This document shows positions 15,062-22,382 of a stretch of 23,020 nucleotides of DNA, piece by piece (the first letter of the stretch is position 1; every line of letters starts with the position of its first letter). A program made the position numbers and the translations under genes. Source of the stretch: Treponema sp. (GTDB lineage Bacteria; Spirochaetota; Spirochaetia; Treponematales; Breznakiellaceae); the NCBI GenBank assembly GCA_031273835.1, contig JAISRD010000003.1, positions 1-23,020 of the forward strand, written 5' to 3'. The notes beneath the pieces were generated by a model that saw only the letters and a program-made list of their open reading frames with translations, ran no database searches and was not told where the DNA came from.

Positions 15062-15094
15062 CAAATCATCCTTCTGACACGAACTAGAGAGACC

Positions 15095-15123
15095 TTTGTA
15101 CCCGAAACAGCCGGAAAAGTCAA
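15095..15123 (-). promoter_or_regulatory. Promoter of the rplU operon
   Basis: On the minus strand TTGACT (plus 15118-15123) and TACAAA (plus 15095-15100) are 17 nt apart. Transcription would start near 15088, only about 27 nt before rplU, so there is no room for an autoregulatory leader. Confidence 0.6.
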
Positions 15124-15146
15124 GGGCCGCGGTTTTTCGCGCCCTT
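15122..15146 (-). terminator. Possible terminator hairpin after the plsC-like gene
   Basis: On the minus strand AAGGGCGCG and CGCGGCCCTT form a GC-rich stem with one bulge and an A-rich loop. It lies about 30 nt beyond the plsC-like stop codon and abuts the -35 box of rplU. There is no proper T-run after it, so termination is only suspected. Confidence 0.35.
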
Positions 15147-15172
15147 CGCGGTAAAATTCCCGCTTTTGTCCC

Positions 15173-15919
15173 TTACGTTAATTGTTCCCGTATATCGGCG
15201 GTAAAACGCCGTACCCCGGAGGGGCCCCCGGGGTAATCACCGGGGGAAAGTTCCGTCCCGGCGCTGATCTTATAGACGTACCGTTCGGCCCGGTTAAAAC
15301 CCGTCCAGGGATCGCCCTTTCCCAGGCCGTATTTGTCGTTGCCCCCGATACGCACCGGGACCACGGGGCAGCGCGAAGCCAGGGAGATACGGGCGGCCCC
15401 CTTTTTGTAGAGCCCCTCCCCGTTCCGGGGGGTTCTGGTCCCCTCGGGGAAGATGATGATGCAGTTCCCCTGGCGCAGGGAGTCCCCGCAGTCCTCCATG
15501 AGCTTCCCGAAATTCACGCCGTTGGGGATATAGAGCTGCCGTATCACGCCGCTTACGATGGTTTTGGAAAGGTTCGAGCGGACCACGCAGTCTGCGTTGG
15601 GGATCAGGGAGATCAGCATCACCACGTCCAGCAGCGAAGGATGGTTGGCGGCGACGATCTTCCCCGAAAGTTTCCGGTAGTATTCCCGGTCGTCAACCTC
15701 AAGGCTTACCGCCCCCAGGGCCTGCATGAAGCGGATAAAAATTCTAAAGGCGGCGGAAACAAGCCGGCGGGCGTATTTCTGGAAGCGCCGCCTGGGATGG
15801 AGAAAGAGGCGCATCAGGGGGAAGAGGACCGTTATGAGATTCAGGGTTCCGGCGCCGAATACCGCAAAGGAGAGCCACTTCGCGAAAACCCGGTACCCAT
15901 ACAACAGGGAACGGAACAT
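15173..15919 (-). CDS. PlsC-like 1-acylglycerol-3-phosphate (or related) acyltransferase
   Basis: The product is a 248-residue membrane-associated acyltransferase. An N-terminal hydrophobic segment (about 14-40) is followed by the catalytic motif NHPSLLD at 92-98 and the second motif FPEGTRTP at 157-164. PVVPVRIGG near 185 is motif IV. The family transfers acyl groups from acyl-ACP or acyl-CoA to a glycerol phosphate or other hydroxyl acceptor. It is the last gene of the hgdB-like operon, and its ATG overlaps the previous stop by one base (TGATG). Position after a ketoacyl-synthase-like gene matches the acyltransferase found in aryl-polyene clusters. It may therefore act on a special lipid rather than in general phospholipid synthesis. 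Confidence 0.85.
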   Translation of the reverse strand: MFRSLLYGYRVFAKWLSFAVFGAGTLNLITVLFPLMRLFLHPRRRFQKYARRLVSAAFRIFIRFMQALGAVSLEVDDREYYRKLSGKIVAANHPSLLDVVMLISLIPNADCVVRSNLSKTIVSGVIRQLYIPNGVNFGKLMEDCGDSLRQGNCIIIFPEGTRTPRNGEGLYKKGAARISLASRCPVVPVRIGGNDKYGLGKGDPWTGFNRAERYVYKISAGTELSPGDYPGGPSGVRRFTADIREQLT

Positions 15920-16551
15920 CAGGGGCTTTCCGTTTCCCGCAGGGCCTTAAGAAAAGCTTCCGGGCTTTTGACGTTTTTCCAGGCGGAAAAATCCCCGCCG
16001 CCGGGGGTCTGGGGGGAGTCCCCGGCGCAGAGCAGGGCGGCAAAGACAAGGGCGGAGCTGTCCGCCGCCTCCGGGGAAGGGGGTATGAGGGGCCGGTATT
16101 CGGGAACCGGCGTTTCATCGGCGTAAACGAGGGCGATGGAAGCTGCGGACCCGGCGAGGAGGGGCGCCGCCGCCGCGGCAAGGGCCGAAGAAAAATCATC
16201 CCCCCCGGGATACAGGGCGGTATACCCCGCCCTCAGATCCAGGGCCATGGATGCCAGCGCCGGGGGGGCGTTGAACACCGAAAGGGAGAAGGCCGCGGGG
16301 CTTATTTCCCCCTCCTCAATGAGCGTTTTATTGATCCCGAACTGCCGGTTCAGTTCGCCCCGGAGGGAAACAAAGAAGATCTTTGTTTCTTCGGGAAGGG
16401 GCATGATGTCATGGAGTACCCGTATGGTCATGCGGGAAACCATCGACAGCCTGCGGCCGAAACGGGAACCGGCAAAGCCGATGTCCGGTTCCCTTTCTTC
16501 CCCGCCGGGTTTCCAGAAGCTGTAACGCAGAACCCGTATCCCATTTTTCAT
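15919..16551 (-). CDS. Beta-ketoacyl synthase N-terminal-like protein (chain-length-factor type)
   Basis: The product is 210 residues, start ATG 16551, overlapping the methyltransferase stop as ATGA. A TTG at 16584 also opens the frame but is less likely. The central text LSMVSRMTIRVLHDIM, EETKIFFVSLRGEL and SPAAFSLSVFNAPPALAS matches the short ketoacyl-synthase-like family (Ketoacyl-synt_2) found in aryl-polyene and related clusters. No Cys-His-His catalytic triad is visible, so it is probably a partner or chain-length factor, not an active condensing enzyme. No acyl carrier protein or complete ketosynthase is encoded in the window. The assignment rests on motif recognition by eye. Confidence 0.7.
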   Translation of the reverse strand: MKNGIRVLRYSFWKPGGEEREPDIGFAGSRFGRRLSMVSRMTIRVLHDIMPLPEETKIFFVSLRGELNRQFGINKTLIEEGEISPAAFSLSVFNAPPALASMALDLRAGYTALYPGGDDFSSALAAAAAPLLAGSAASIALVYADETPVPEYRPLIPPSPEAADSSALVFAALLCAGDSPQTPGGGDFSAWKNVKSPEAFLKALRETESP

Positions 16552-17699
16552 GGCCGCTTCACAAAGCGTAACAGGGAATAACAATTGGCCCCCAAATCGT
16601 GCCGGGCTTCTTTCAGCACAAAGCCCCCCTTTTCCACCGCGGCGCGGAGTTCCTCAAAACGGTACATCTTGCTCCTGCCGTTGGCCATGCAGGTAAAGTA
16701 GAGCCCCGCCGCCTGAAGCGAAAAAGAGGCCGCCTCAAAACGCTGCTTATCCCAAAGGGGTTCCAGCACCCATACGTCGGTTCCCTCTCCGCAGACCGCG
16801 GCGGCTTTTTTAAGAATCCCCGTAATGTCCTCCGGGGAAAAACAGTCGAGAAACTGGCTCATCCAAAGGGCGTCCATCCCCGCAGGCAGGGCGGCGGCGG
16901 GATCAAGCACGTCGCAGGGATACACGGAGATCCGTTCCGAAAAACCCGCCGCCGCGGCGGCTTTTTCGGCAACGGCGGCCTGGCCGGGAAGATCCGCCAC
17001 GGTTACCGCCACATCGGGGTCGTAACGGCAGCATTGCAGGGCCCATTTGGCTGTATTGCCCCCTATGTCAAGGAGCCGCCGGGGTTTCCGGGCAAATACC
17101 GGGGGAAGGGCCTCGGGGAACGCGATGTCGGAATAAAAGTGATCAAAGGCGAACCAGCTTTTTTTCGGCCCCTCCGGCAGGGAGGCGAGGGCCTCGTAAA
17201 TGGTGGACCAGTTTTCCCCGAAAACCTTAAGGCCCTCGGGCCTGCCGCTCCGCACCGAATCGACAAGGCTAAAGGCCCCCTTATAGCAGATGTCGTTGAC
17301 AAAGTTAAAATTAACGGCGGTCATCTCGTCTTCCAGGAGGAACCAGCCGGTTTTGGCCAGTACAAAACGTTCGGCCCGCTCCGGGGGTTCCGGTTCTTCG
17401 CCCCCGGCGGCCGGCGGCCTTTGGCCGGCGGGGGCGAACTTAACCACCCCCAGACCCAGGGCCATCTCCAGCAGGACCCCGGCGCCGTAGACGGAAATGT
17501 CCGCCCCCGCCGCCGCCTCTTCCCGGCTTAAACCCCCTTCCCCGGCGACCGACAGGGCCCTGAGTATTCCCAACTCACGCAGGGCCCGGACGGCCTGAAA
17601 GGCCAGGGGGGCAAAGGCGATTTTCTGGGCCTCAAATTTCGCGTCCACCGCCCGGATGGAATCTTTGGTATACACATCGCTTAACGCCACTTTTCGCAC
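16548..17699 (-). CDS. SAM-dependent O-methyltransferase family protein
   Basis: The product is 383 residues. An N-terminal winged-helix dimerisation region (about 30-90; AFQAVRALRELGILRAL, SREEAAAGADIS) is followed by a Rossmann methyltransferase domain. SAM motif I is LLDIGGNTAKWA at 209-220, then VTVADLPGQ near 232 and DALWMSQFLDCFSPED near 276. This is the layout of the O-methyltransferase family that modifies small aromatic or polyketide hydroxyls. The start is GTG 17699, with GGAGG only 3 nt before it; a second GTG three codons later is an alternative. It overlaps the activator gene by 19 nt. The methyltransferase, KS-like protein, acyltransferase order is reminiscent of aryl-polyene clusters. 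The substrate is unknown. Confidence 0.78.
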   Translation of the reverse strand: MRKVALSDVYTKDSIRAVDAKFEAQKIAFAPLAFQAVRALRELGILRALSVAGEGGLSREEAAAGADISVYGAGVLLEMALGLGVVKFAPAGQRPPAAGGEEPEPPERAERFVLAKTGWFLLEDEMTAVNFNFVNDICYKGAFSLVDSVRSGRPEGLKVFGENWSTIYEALASLPEGPKKSWFAFDHFYSDIAFPEALPPVFARKPRRLLDIGGNTAKWALQCCRYDPDVAVTVADLPGQAAVAEKAAAAAGFSERISVYPCDVLDPAAALPAGMDALWMSQFLDCFSPEDITGILKKAAAVCGEGTDVWVLEPLWDKQRFEAASFSLQAAGLYFTCMANGRSKMYRFEELRAAVEKGGFVLKEARHDLGANCYSLLRFVKRP

Positions 17700-18622
17700 C
17701 TGCCTCCGTTATAAGCCAAAACCACGGCGCCCTCTTTTACTTCCACAATCTCGCAGTTGTTGGAACAGCCGCCGCAGTTAAAGGCCGAACTTTTTATATC
17801 ATAACCGGAAACCTCAAAACCCCTGAACCGGGTTTCCCGAATATCCGCCTCATAAGCCAAGAGGGCCGCCCCCAGGGCGCCCATGACCTTGTTGTATCTG
17901 GGCACTATCACCGGGGAACCGAGGATCAGCTCAAAGGCCCGCCTGATACCGGGATTTTCGCTGACCCCGCCCTGAAAAAGAAAGGGGGGCAAAAGTTCCT
18001 TTCCCCGGCAGACATTGCCGGTAAAATTACGGGCCAGGGCCATGCACAGTCCCATGACTATGTCCTTCTGATTGTAGCCGATTTGCTGTTTATGTACCAT
18101 GTCCGATTCGGCAAAGACGGTACAGCGTCCGGCGATGGCGGCGGGGTTCTCCGACTCCATGGCCAGGGCGCCGAATTCTTCTATGGAGATGCCCAGACGG
18201 CGGGCCTGGGAATCAAGGAAACTCCCCGTTCCCGCGGCGCATACAAGGTTCATCGCGAAATCCGCCACATAACCGTCCCGTAGAACGGCCACCTTGCTGT
18301 CCTGGCCGCCTATTTCAATGACGGTCCTCACCTCCGGGTGAAGTTCCACCGCCGCCCGGACATGGGCGGAAATTTCGTTCTTCACCAGGTCCGCGCCGAT
18401 GAGGAGCCCCGCCAGGGATCGGCCCGATCCCGTGGTACAGACACCGGCGACACGATGATCCGCCGCGGCGGCCCGTAAATCCGCAAGCCCCTCCTGTATG
18501 GTCTTGAGGGGGTCCCCGGAACCCCGCAAATAGGAGCTGTAGATCACCCTGCGGTCCTCATCGATGAGAACATAGTTGATGCTGATCGATCCTACGTCAA
18601 GACCGAGAAAGGCCCGTTTCAC
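17681..18622 (-). CDS. ATP-dependent activator of 2-hydroxyacyl-CoA dehydratase (BcrA/D, HgdC family)
   Basis: The product is 313 residues of the ASKHA (actin/Hsp70) fold. Phosphate-1 loop LDVGSISINYVLID is at 8-21 and the phosphate-2 region EIGGQDSK at 103-110. Cys128 (NLVCAAGTGSFLD) and Cys167 (GRCTVFAESD) are the residues that hold the 4Fe-4S cluster at the homodimer interface. The family uses ATP hydrolysis to inject one electron into its dehydratase partner. A C-terminal extension carries four more cysteines (283, 286, 290, 309), possibly a second cluster. The start is GTG, overlapping the hgdB-like stop as GTGA, so activator and dehydratase are coupled. The partner is almost certainly the upstream gene. 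Confidence 0.92.
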   Translation of the reverse strand: MKRAFLGLDVGSISINYVLIDEDRRVIYSSYLRGSGDPLKTIQEGLADLRAAAADHRVAGVCTTGSGRSLAGLLIGADLVKNEISAHVRAAVELHPEVRTVIEIGGQDSKVAVLRDGYVADFAMNLVCAAGTGSFLDSQARRLGISIEEFGALAMESENPAAIAGRCTVFAESDMVHKQQIGYNQKDIVMGLCMALARNFTGNVCRGKELLPPFLFQGGVSENPGIRRAFELILGSPVIVPRYNKVMGALGAALLAYEADIRETRFRGFEVSGYDIKSSAFNCGGCSNNCEIVEVKEGAVVLAYNGGRCEKWR

Positions 18623-20805
18623 CGGAGTCTGCGCTTCCTGTCCCGCAGCAGATCGACAAAGGCCTCAAGCCGGGTTATAAGCCCCTCCCCGGCGCTGTGC
18701 TCGTCAAAGGAAAGTTCCAGCACGGGGAAATCTTCCCTGCGGGAAATATCCGCGATAATGGGCCGGACCGAAACTTCGGGCATACAGCCCGCGGGGCAGA
18801 GATGTACCATGCCGTCGTAAGAGCCGGCGGCGCAGCGTAGGGTATGGGCCGTTGAGTCCAGGGCGTGGCCCCCCACGGGATTGTTCAGATAGGGCCGGGC
18901 GATCCCGGCGAGTTCCCTCCGCGTATGGGAACGGTCCCTGCCGGCGGGCACTCCGAAGATGTTCGCCAGTTCCGCGCCGAGAAGAAAAAAATTCCGCAGC
19001 TCCGCCCCGAGTCCGCCGAGTTTTTCTTCAATATCGTGATTCAGCGTTCTGTCCCGCAGCAGGGACGTTTCCCCGATAAGCCCGATCCGTACAATTCCGT
19101 CCCCCTCACCATCCAGCGGAAATCTGTCCTTATCCCAAAGGTCCCTGAAACGGGCCTTAAATACCGGGCCCAGCTTCCGCACTTCCCCTTTGGTTTCCGC
19201 CCCGCTTAAAACCGCGAGGCTTTCCCGAAACAGCCTCGTGGCCGCCCCCCTGTCCCGCTCCCGGGGACGGCTCTTCCAGGCCTCGGTTTCCAGAAGGTCA
19301 ATTACCCTGATCTTTTCCAGCGCGAGCAGTACCGCTTTGGCAAAGGGGATGGGGGCCGGATCAAAATACCGGATTATAGGGGGTTTTATGCCGTCAAAAC
19401 CCAGTCCCCAGAGGTGTATCTCAAGGCCCAGGTCCCGGAGTATATTTTCGATGAGATGCCGGTAGTAAGTAAGGCGGCAGGTTCCCATGCTGTTCACCAT
19501 GAGGGCGTGTCCGCAGCCCGCCCTGGCGGCGGCGATAAAACGGCCCAGATGGGCTTTGAAGGGCAGGCAGATCGATTCGGGGGCGGCGGCTATCCCCAGT
19601 TCCAGCTCTTCCCGGCCCGTACAGGTTGAACTCCAGGGCTCAACCCCCATGGCCCGTACCGCGGAATCCAGGGCAACGGTATAGTTACCCAGATTGGGAA
19701 TGGCAAGCCGCTCCGGGGGCCCCGGGGCCCTCCGGCGGACCAGCCTTTGCGGCGCCTCCCCCATCCCGGCGGGGCCCTCCGGGCCTTTAGGGGCCGCCTT
19801 AAGGGTCCCCGGTCTCCATCGAAACGAATCGGCGAAGGCTTCAAGCCTTGTCTCGATTCCCGAAAAAGCCGTATGTTCGTCCAGGGTCAGTGCCAAAAAG
19901 GGGAGGCCCCGGCTGCGGCAGAGCCGCCTGAATATATCGGTGAACACCGAATCGGGGCCGCAGTTAAAGGTACTCAGATGGATCACCGCCCTGTAGCGGT
20001 TCCTGTCCAGATCCAGCAGCCTGCGGTACATCTTATCAAAGCCGCACCAGCGGATAAACGGAGGCCGGCCCTTTCCCGTTCCGGCCCCTTCCGGTTCCGC
20101 CCCCGGCCCGAAGACCTCCAGGGGTATCGACATTTCCCCGGCTTTGCGCTTTATCTCCGCCGTCATAAAGGGATCTTCCACCGTATAGGAATGGCCGAGC
20201 AGCAAAAAGCGGCCCTCCCCGGGCAGGCCGCCGCTTTTCGCCCGGCAGGCCCGTTTCATCGCCTCAATTTTCATCGCGTGAATGGCCGAGGCCGCCGCTT
20301 TTCCGGCGGCCCTCTTTTCCCCGGCGGCAAAACCGGACTTGAGCAGTTCCGAGGCGAAGGCGGCGAGGGTTCGGTAAAGGGATCTTTTGTTTTCGTTTAT
20401 TTCGGGACTTAACACGGGGATACGCCGGGCTTCTTCCGCCGTATCCGCGCCCAGCCCCGAGGCGAGGACCGGCGACCGCAGCAGGGCCCGGCTCGCGTCC
20501 GGCAGGGCGCCGAATTTCGCGCAGCAAATATAACGGCGGCTCATTGAAATGAGCCGGGGGATAAACAGCGCGTCCACCCTGCCCAAAAGGGAAAGCAGCT
20601 GGCCGTCAAAAATTTTATGGGCCAGGCAGTGTTCGCCTTCGGTAAAGGGGGCGGCGGCGGCAATCAGGCCGGGGCTTGAGGGCGGGGAGAGGACGCAGTC
20701 TATCCCCAGGGCGCCGAAAAACGCCTCCCACAGGGCGGGATACTGGTAATAGTAAAATGAACGGGGAATTCCTATCCTGGAGACACGGGGCGCCGGGGTC
20801 ATCAT
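18619..20805 (-). CDS. Two-module 2-hydroxyacyl-CoA dehydratase (HgdB)-like protein
   Basis: The product is 728 residues, apparently two related modules joined. Module 1 (about 8-330) begins IGIPRSFYYYQYPALWEAFF, the DUF2229-type opening. Module 2 (about 365-725) opens with IPNLGNYTVALDSAVRAMG. Both end with the same signature: LTLDEHTAFSGIETRLEAF at 307-325 and LSFDEHSAGEGLITRLEAF at 698-716. Cysteines placed as likely iron-sulfur ligands include 60, 94, 95 and 282 in module 1, and 395, 413, 443, 670 and 674 in module 2. Homologues are often two separate proteins encoded beside an activator, so this is probably a fusion. The substrate is unknown; a true 2-hydroxyacyl-CoA dehydratase role is inferred from the partner gene. 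The ATG at 20805 (or 20802) has only a weak GGAAGAAG site. Confidence 0.83.
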   Translation of the reverse strand: MMTPAPRVSRIGIPRSFYYYQYPALWEAFFGALGIDCVLSPPSSPGLIAAAAPFTEGEHCLAHKIFDGQLLSLLGRVDALFIPRLISMSRRYICCAKFGALPDASRALLRSPVLASGLGADTAEEARRIPVLSPEINENKRSLYRTLAAFASELLKSGFAAGEKRAAGKAAASAIHAMKIEAMKRACRAKSGGLPGEGRFLLLGHSYTVEDPFMTAEIKRKAGEMSIPLEVFGPGAEPEGAGTGKGRPPFIRWCGFDKMYRRLLDLDRNRYRAVIHLSTFNCGPDSVFTDIFRRLCRSRGLPFLALTLDEHTAFSGIETRLEAFADSFRWRPGTLKAAPKGPEGPAGMGEAPQRLVRRRAPGPPERLAIPNLGNYTVALDSAVRAMGVEPWSSTCTGREELELGIAAAPESICLPFKAHLGRFIAAARAGCGHALMVNSMGTCRLTYYRHLIENILRDLGLEIHLWGLGFDGIKPPIIRYFDPAPIPFAKAVLLALEKIRVIDLLETEAWKSRPRERDRGAATRLFRESLAVLSGAETKGEVRKLGPVFKARFRDLWDKDRFPLDGEGDGIVRIGLIGETSLLRDRTLNHDIEEKLGGLGAELRNFFLLGAELANIFGVPAGRDRSHTRRELAGIARPYLNNPVGGHALDSTAHTLRCAAGSYDGMVHLCPAGCMPEVSVRPIIADISRREDFPVLELSFDEHSAGEGLITRLEAFVDLLRDRKRRLR

Positions 20806-20824
20806 CTTCTTCCCGTCCGCCCGT

Positions 20825-20897
20825 CCTGGGAACCAGGAAAATCACGAAAAAATACGAAAAGGCGGCATCCATGCCGATCTAAAATGCTGTGCATTTT
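20825..20897 (-). repeat. Stacked hairpins in the leader of the hgdB-like operon
   Basis: Three short stems occur in a row: CCTGG/CCAGG at 20825-20837, CGGCAT/ATGCCG at 20863-20876 and AAAATGC/GCATTTT at 20881-20897. They lie between the candidate promoter at 20967-20995 and the start codon at 20805. None is followed by a T-run. No gene is credible here. Confidence 0.6.
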
Positions 20898-20950
20898 GGT
20901 CAGTTCTCCCTGGACGCCATCCATGGCGTCCTCCCGCCTCCTCTTTTTTA
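20898..20950 (-). repeat. Hairpin repeat related to the element upstream of rplY
   Basis: The 20-nt near-palindrome GGACGCCATCCATGGCGTCC (20912-20931) is flanked on the minus strand by GGAGG-rich text before it and ACTGACC after it. This matches in order the minus-strand text around 8187-8140 (GGAGG, GGCGCCA hairpin, ACTAAACC). The stems differ by paired changes, as expected if the fold is conserved. Confidence 0.6.
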
Positions 20951-20966
20951 GTGCCTTTAGTGTCTT

Positions 20967-20995
20967 TTGATACAAAAAAACGGCATTTTTGTCTA
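20967..20995 (-). promoter_or_regulatory. Candidate promoter of the hgdB-like operon
   Basis: On the minus strand TAGACA (plus 20990-20995) and TATCAA (plus 20967-20972) are 17 nt apart. Transcription would start near 20960, giving a leader of about 155 nt that carries all the stems described at 20825-20931. Confidence 0.5.
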
Positions 20996-21032
20996 CTAAA
21001 CAAAACCACTCCGAACACATAGAAAAAGCAAT

Positions 21033-21065
21033 TTAACCACGGACAAAAGAACAAGATTAACCACG
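21033..21065. repeat. Directly repeated TTAACCACG motif in the divergent intergenic region
   Basis: TTAACCACG occurs at 21033-21041 and 21057-21065, 24 bp apart, within A-rich DNA. Similar AACCACGGA-type text recurs between genes in many bacterial genomes. It could equally be a pair of operator half-sites for the divergent hgdB and adk operons. Confidence 0.35.
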
Positions 21066-21086
21066 AAAAACTTGTTTTGGACCTCG

Positions 21087-21160
21087 CCCGGACCATTCAT
21101 CCCGGATCTTTGATTTCAGTGGATAGCGGGTCCGGGGAATGGCAAGCCCCGGCTTTTTTC
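21087..21160 (+). promoter_or_regulatory. Attenuator-like leader of adk with competing stems and a terminator
   Basis: CCCGGACC (21087-21094) can pair perfectly with GGTCCGGG (21129-21136), and CCCGGA at 21101-21106 can pair with the same TCCGGG. The strand they capture also forms the left arm of a terminator stem: CCGGGG (21132-21137) with CCCCGG (21147-21152), followed by CTTTTTTC. Formation of the first stem would prevent the terminator. It lies 28 nt upstream of adk with no plus-strand gene before it, so it reads as a leader. The ligand or signal is unknown. Confidence 0.5.
21132..21160 (+). terminator. Rho-independent terminator structure upstream of adk
   Basis: A 6-bp CCGGGG/CCCCGG stem with a 9-nt loop is followed by six T residues. 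No gene precedes it on the plus strand, which argues for conditional termination inside the adk leader. A TATAGT box at 21163-21168 directly after it could be an alternative promoter start. Confidence 0.6.
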
Positions 21161-21187
21161 GTTATAGTGATAAAGAGGAGTATGGGC

Positions 21188-21817
21188 ATGAAGCTGATAT
21201 TTTTAGGACCCCCCGGCGCGGGGAAGGGTACTTTAGCCGCCGGGGCGGTGGATATACTCAAGGTTCCCCATGTTAGTACGGGGAATATTTTCCGGGGGGC
21301 CATCGCGGCCCGGTCGGAACTGGGCCTCAGGGTTAAGTCGATTCTTGATTCGGGAAAACTCGTGGACGATGAAACCACCGTCGCCCTGGTAAGGGAGCGC
21401 CTTGCCGGGGACGACGCCTCGGGGGGCTATATCCTGGACGGTTTTCCCCGGACCATACCCCAGGCGGAGGCCCTGGCGGGATTTTCGGCGGTGGACAGGG
21501 TGGTGAATTTCGACATCCCCGATGAGGCGGTGCTGGAACGGCTTGGGGGCCGCAGGACCTGTAAAAACTGCGGCGCCCTCTTCCATGTCCTTTTCGGGAA
21601 GCCTCGGCGGGAGGGGTTCTGCGATTCCTGCGGGGGGGAGCTTTTTATCCGGGACGACGACAGGGAGGAGGCGGTGGCGGAACGCCTTGAGGTATACCGG
21701 AAGCAGACCGCCCCGCTGATCGGCTACTACCGGAAGAAAGGGCTGCTGCTTGACGTGGACGCCCGTCCCGGAGCGGAGATCGTGCTGGAGAATTTCAGGA
21801 AGGTTCTGGGAATTTAA
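21188..21817 (+). CDS. adk: Adenylate kinase with zinc-type LID
   Basis: The product is 209 residues, interconverting AMP, ADP and ATP in the cytoplasm. The P-loop GPPGAGKGT is at 7-15, and the AMP-binding region VSTGNIFR and DGFPRTIPQAEAL are intact. The LID carries four cysteines (125, 128, 145, 148) in CKNC and CDSC, the zinc-binding version. The start is ATG 21188, 7 nt after GGAG; ATG 21182 is too close to that site, and the frame is open further upstream without any support. It is followed after 1 nt by the XRE-cupin gene. This is not the usual ribosomal-operon location next to secY. Confidence 0.96.
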   Translation: MKLIFLGPPGAGKGTLAAGAVDILKVPHVSTGNIFRGAIAARSELGLRVKSILDSGKLVDDETTVALVRERLAGDDASGGYILDGFPRTIPQAEALAGFSAVDRVVNFDIPDEAVLERLGGRRTCKNCGALFHVLFGKPRREGFCDSCGGELFIRDDDREEAVAERLEVYRKQTAPLIGYYRKKGLLLDVDARPGAEIVLENFRKVLGI

Positions 21818-21818
21818 A

Positions 21819-22382
21819 ATGGGGGGAGACATCAACATAACCCAGATCCCCAGGCGCATACGGGAACTGCGGGAAGTCGAAGAGAAGAGCGCCCTCGATA
21901 TGGCCGCCGACCTGGGGATTCCCCTCGACGAGTACGACAGCTACGAATCGGGCGAAAGGGACATACCCATCAGCGTACTTTACGAAATCGCCCGGCGCCT
22001 CGGGGTGGACGCCACGGTACTGCTTACCGGCGAGGACCCCCGTATGCTCAGGGCCAGCGTCTGCCGGAAAGGACAGGGGGTGCGGATAGAGCGCTATCCG
22101 GGCTATGAATTTTCAAGCCTGGCCTATAACTTCAAGGGCCGGACCCTGGAACCCCTGCTGGTAGACCTCGATCCCTCCAGGGAGCCCGCCCCTCCGGTAA
22201 GCCACTACGGCCAGGAATTCAACTATGTCATAGAAGGTTCGGTAAAAATCACCGTGGGAAAGCGGGAATACCTTCTGAACGAAGGGGACTCCATTTACTT
22301 TGACGCGGCGGTCCCCCACGGCCAGTCCGCCGTCAACGGCCCCGCCCGCTTTATCACGATCATCCAGGAGAAACAGCGTTAG
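21819..22382 (+). CDS. XRE-family transcriptional regulator with C-terminal cupin domain
   Basis: The product is 187 residues. The helix-turn-helix domain covers about 8-70 (IRELREVEEKSALDMAADLG, SYESGERDIPISVLYEIAR). A cupin_2 domain covers about 105-185, with likely metal or ligand residues His129, Glu133 and His167 in SHYGQEFNYVIEGSVKI and AAVPHGQSA. Such proteins sense a small molecule through the cupin barrel and usually regulate the neighbouring metabolic gene. It begins 1 nt after the adk stop, with AGGAAGG rather far upstream, so it may rely on coupling. It is followed immediately by an acyl-CoA synthetase gene, which is the likely regulatory target. Confidence 0.92.
   Translation: MGGDINITQIPRRIRELREVEEKSALDMAADLGIPLDEYDSYESGERDIPISVLYEIARRLGVDATVLLTGEDPRMLRASVCRKGQGVRIERYPGYEFSSLAYNFKGRTLEPLLVDLDPSREPAPPVSHYGQEFNYVIEGSVKITVGKREYLLNEGDSIYFDAAVPHGQSAVNGPARFITIIQEKQR

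Noticed and set aside
15182..16126. A 314-codon plus-strand frame antisense to the acyltransferase and KS-like genes
   Set aside because: The minus-strand genes show catalytic motifs and overlapping starts and stops; the plus frame has proline- and glycine-rich shadow composition.
20802..21020. A 72-codon minus-strand frame upstream of the hgdB-like gene, reading through the hairpins
   Set aside because: It runs across palindromes and the candidate promoter, has no clear ribosome binding site, and its sequence is explained by the repeated hairpin text.
21113..21859. A 208-codon minus-strand frame opposite adk
   Set aside because: It is antisense to a full adenylate kinase with all motifs and has no recognisable domain.
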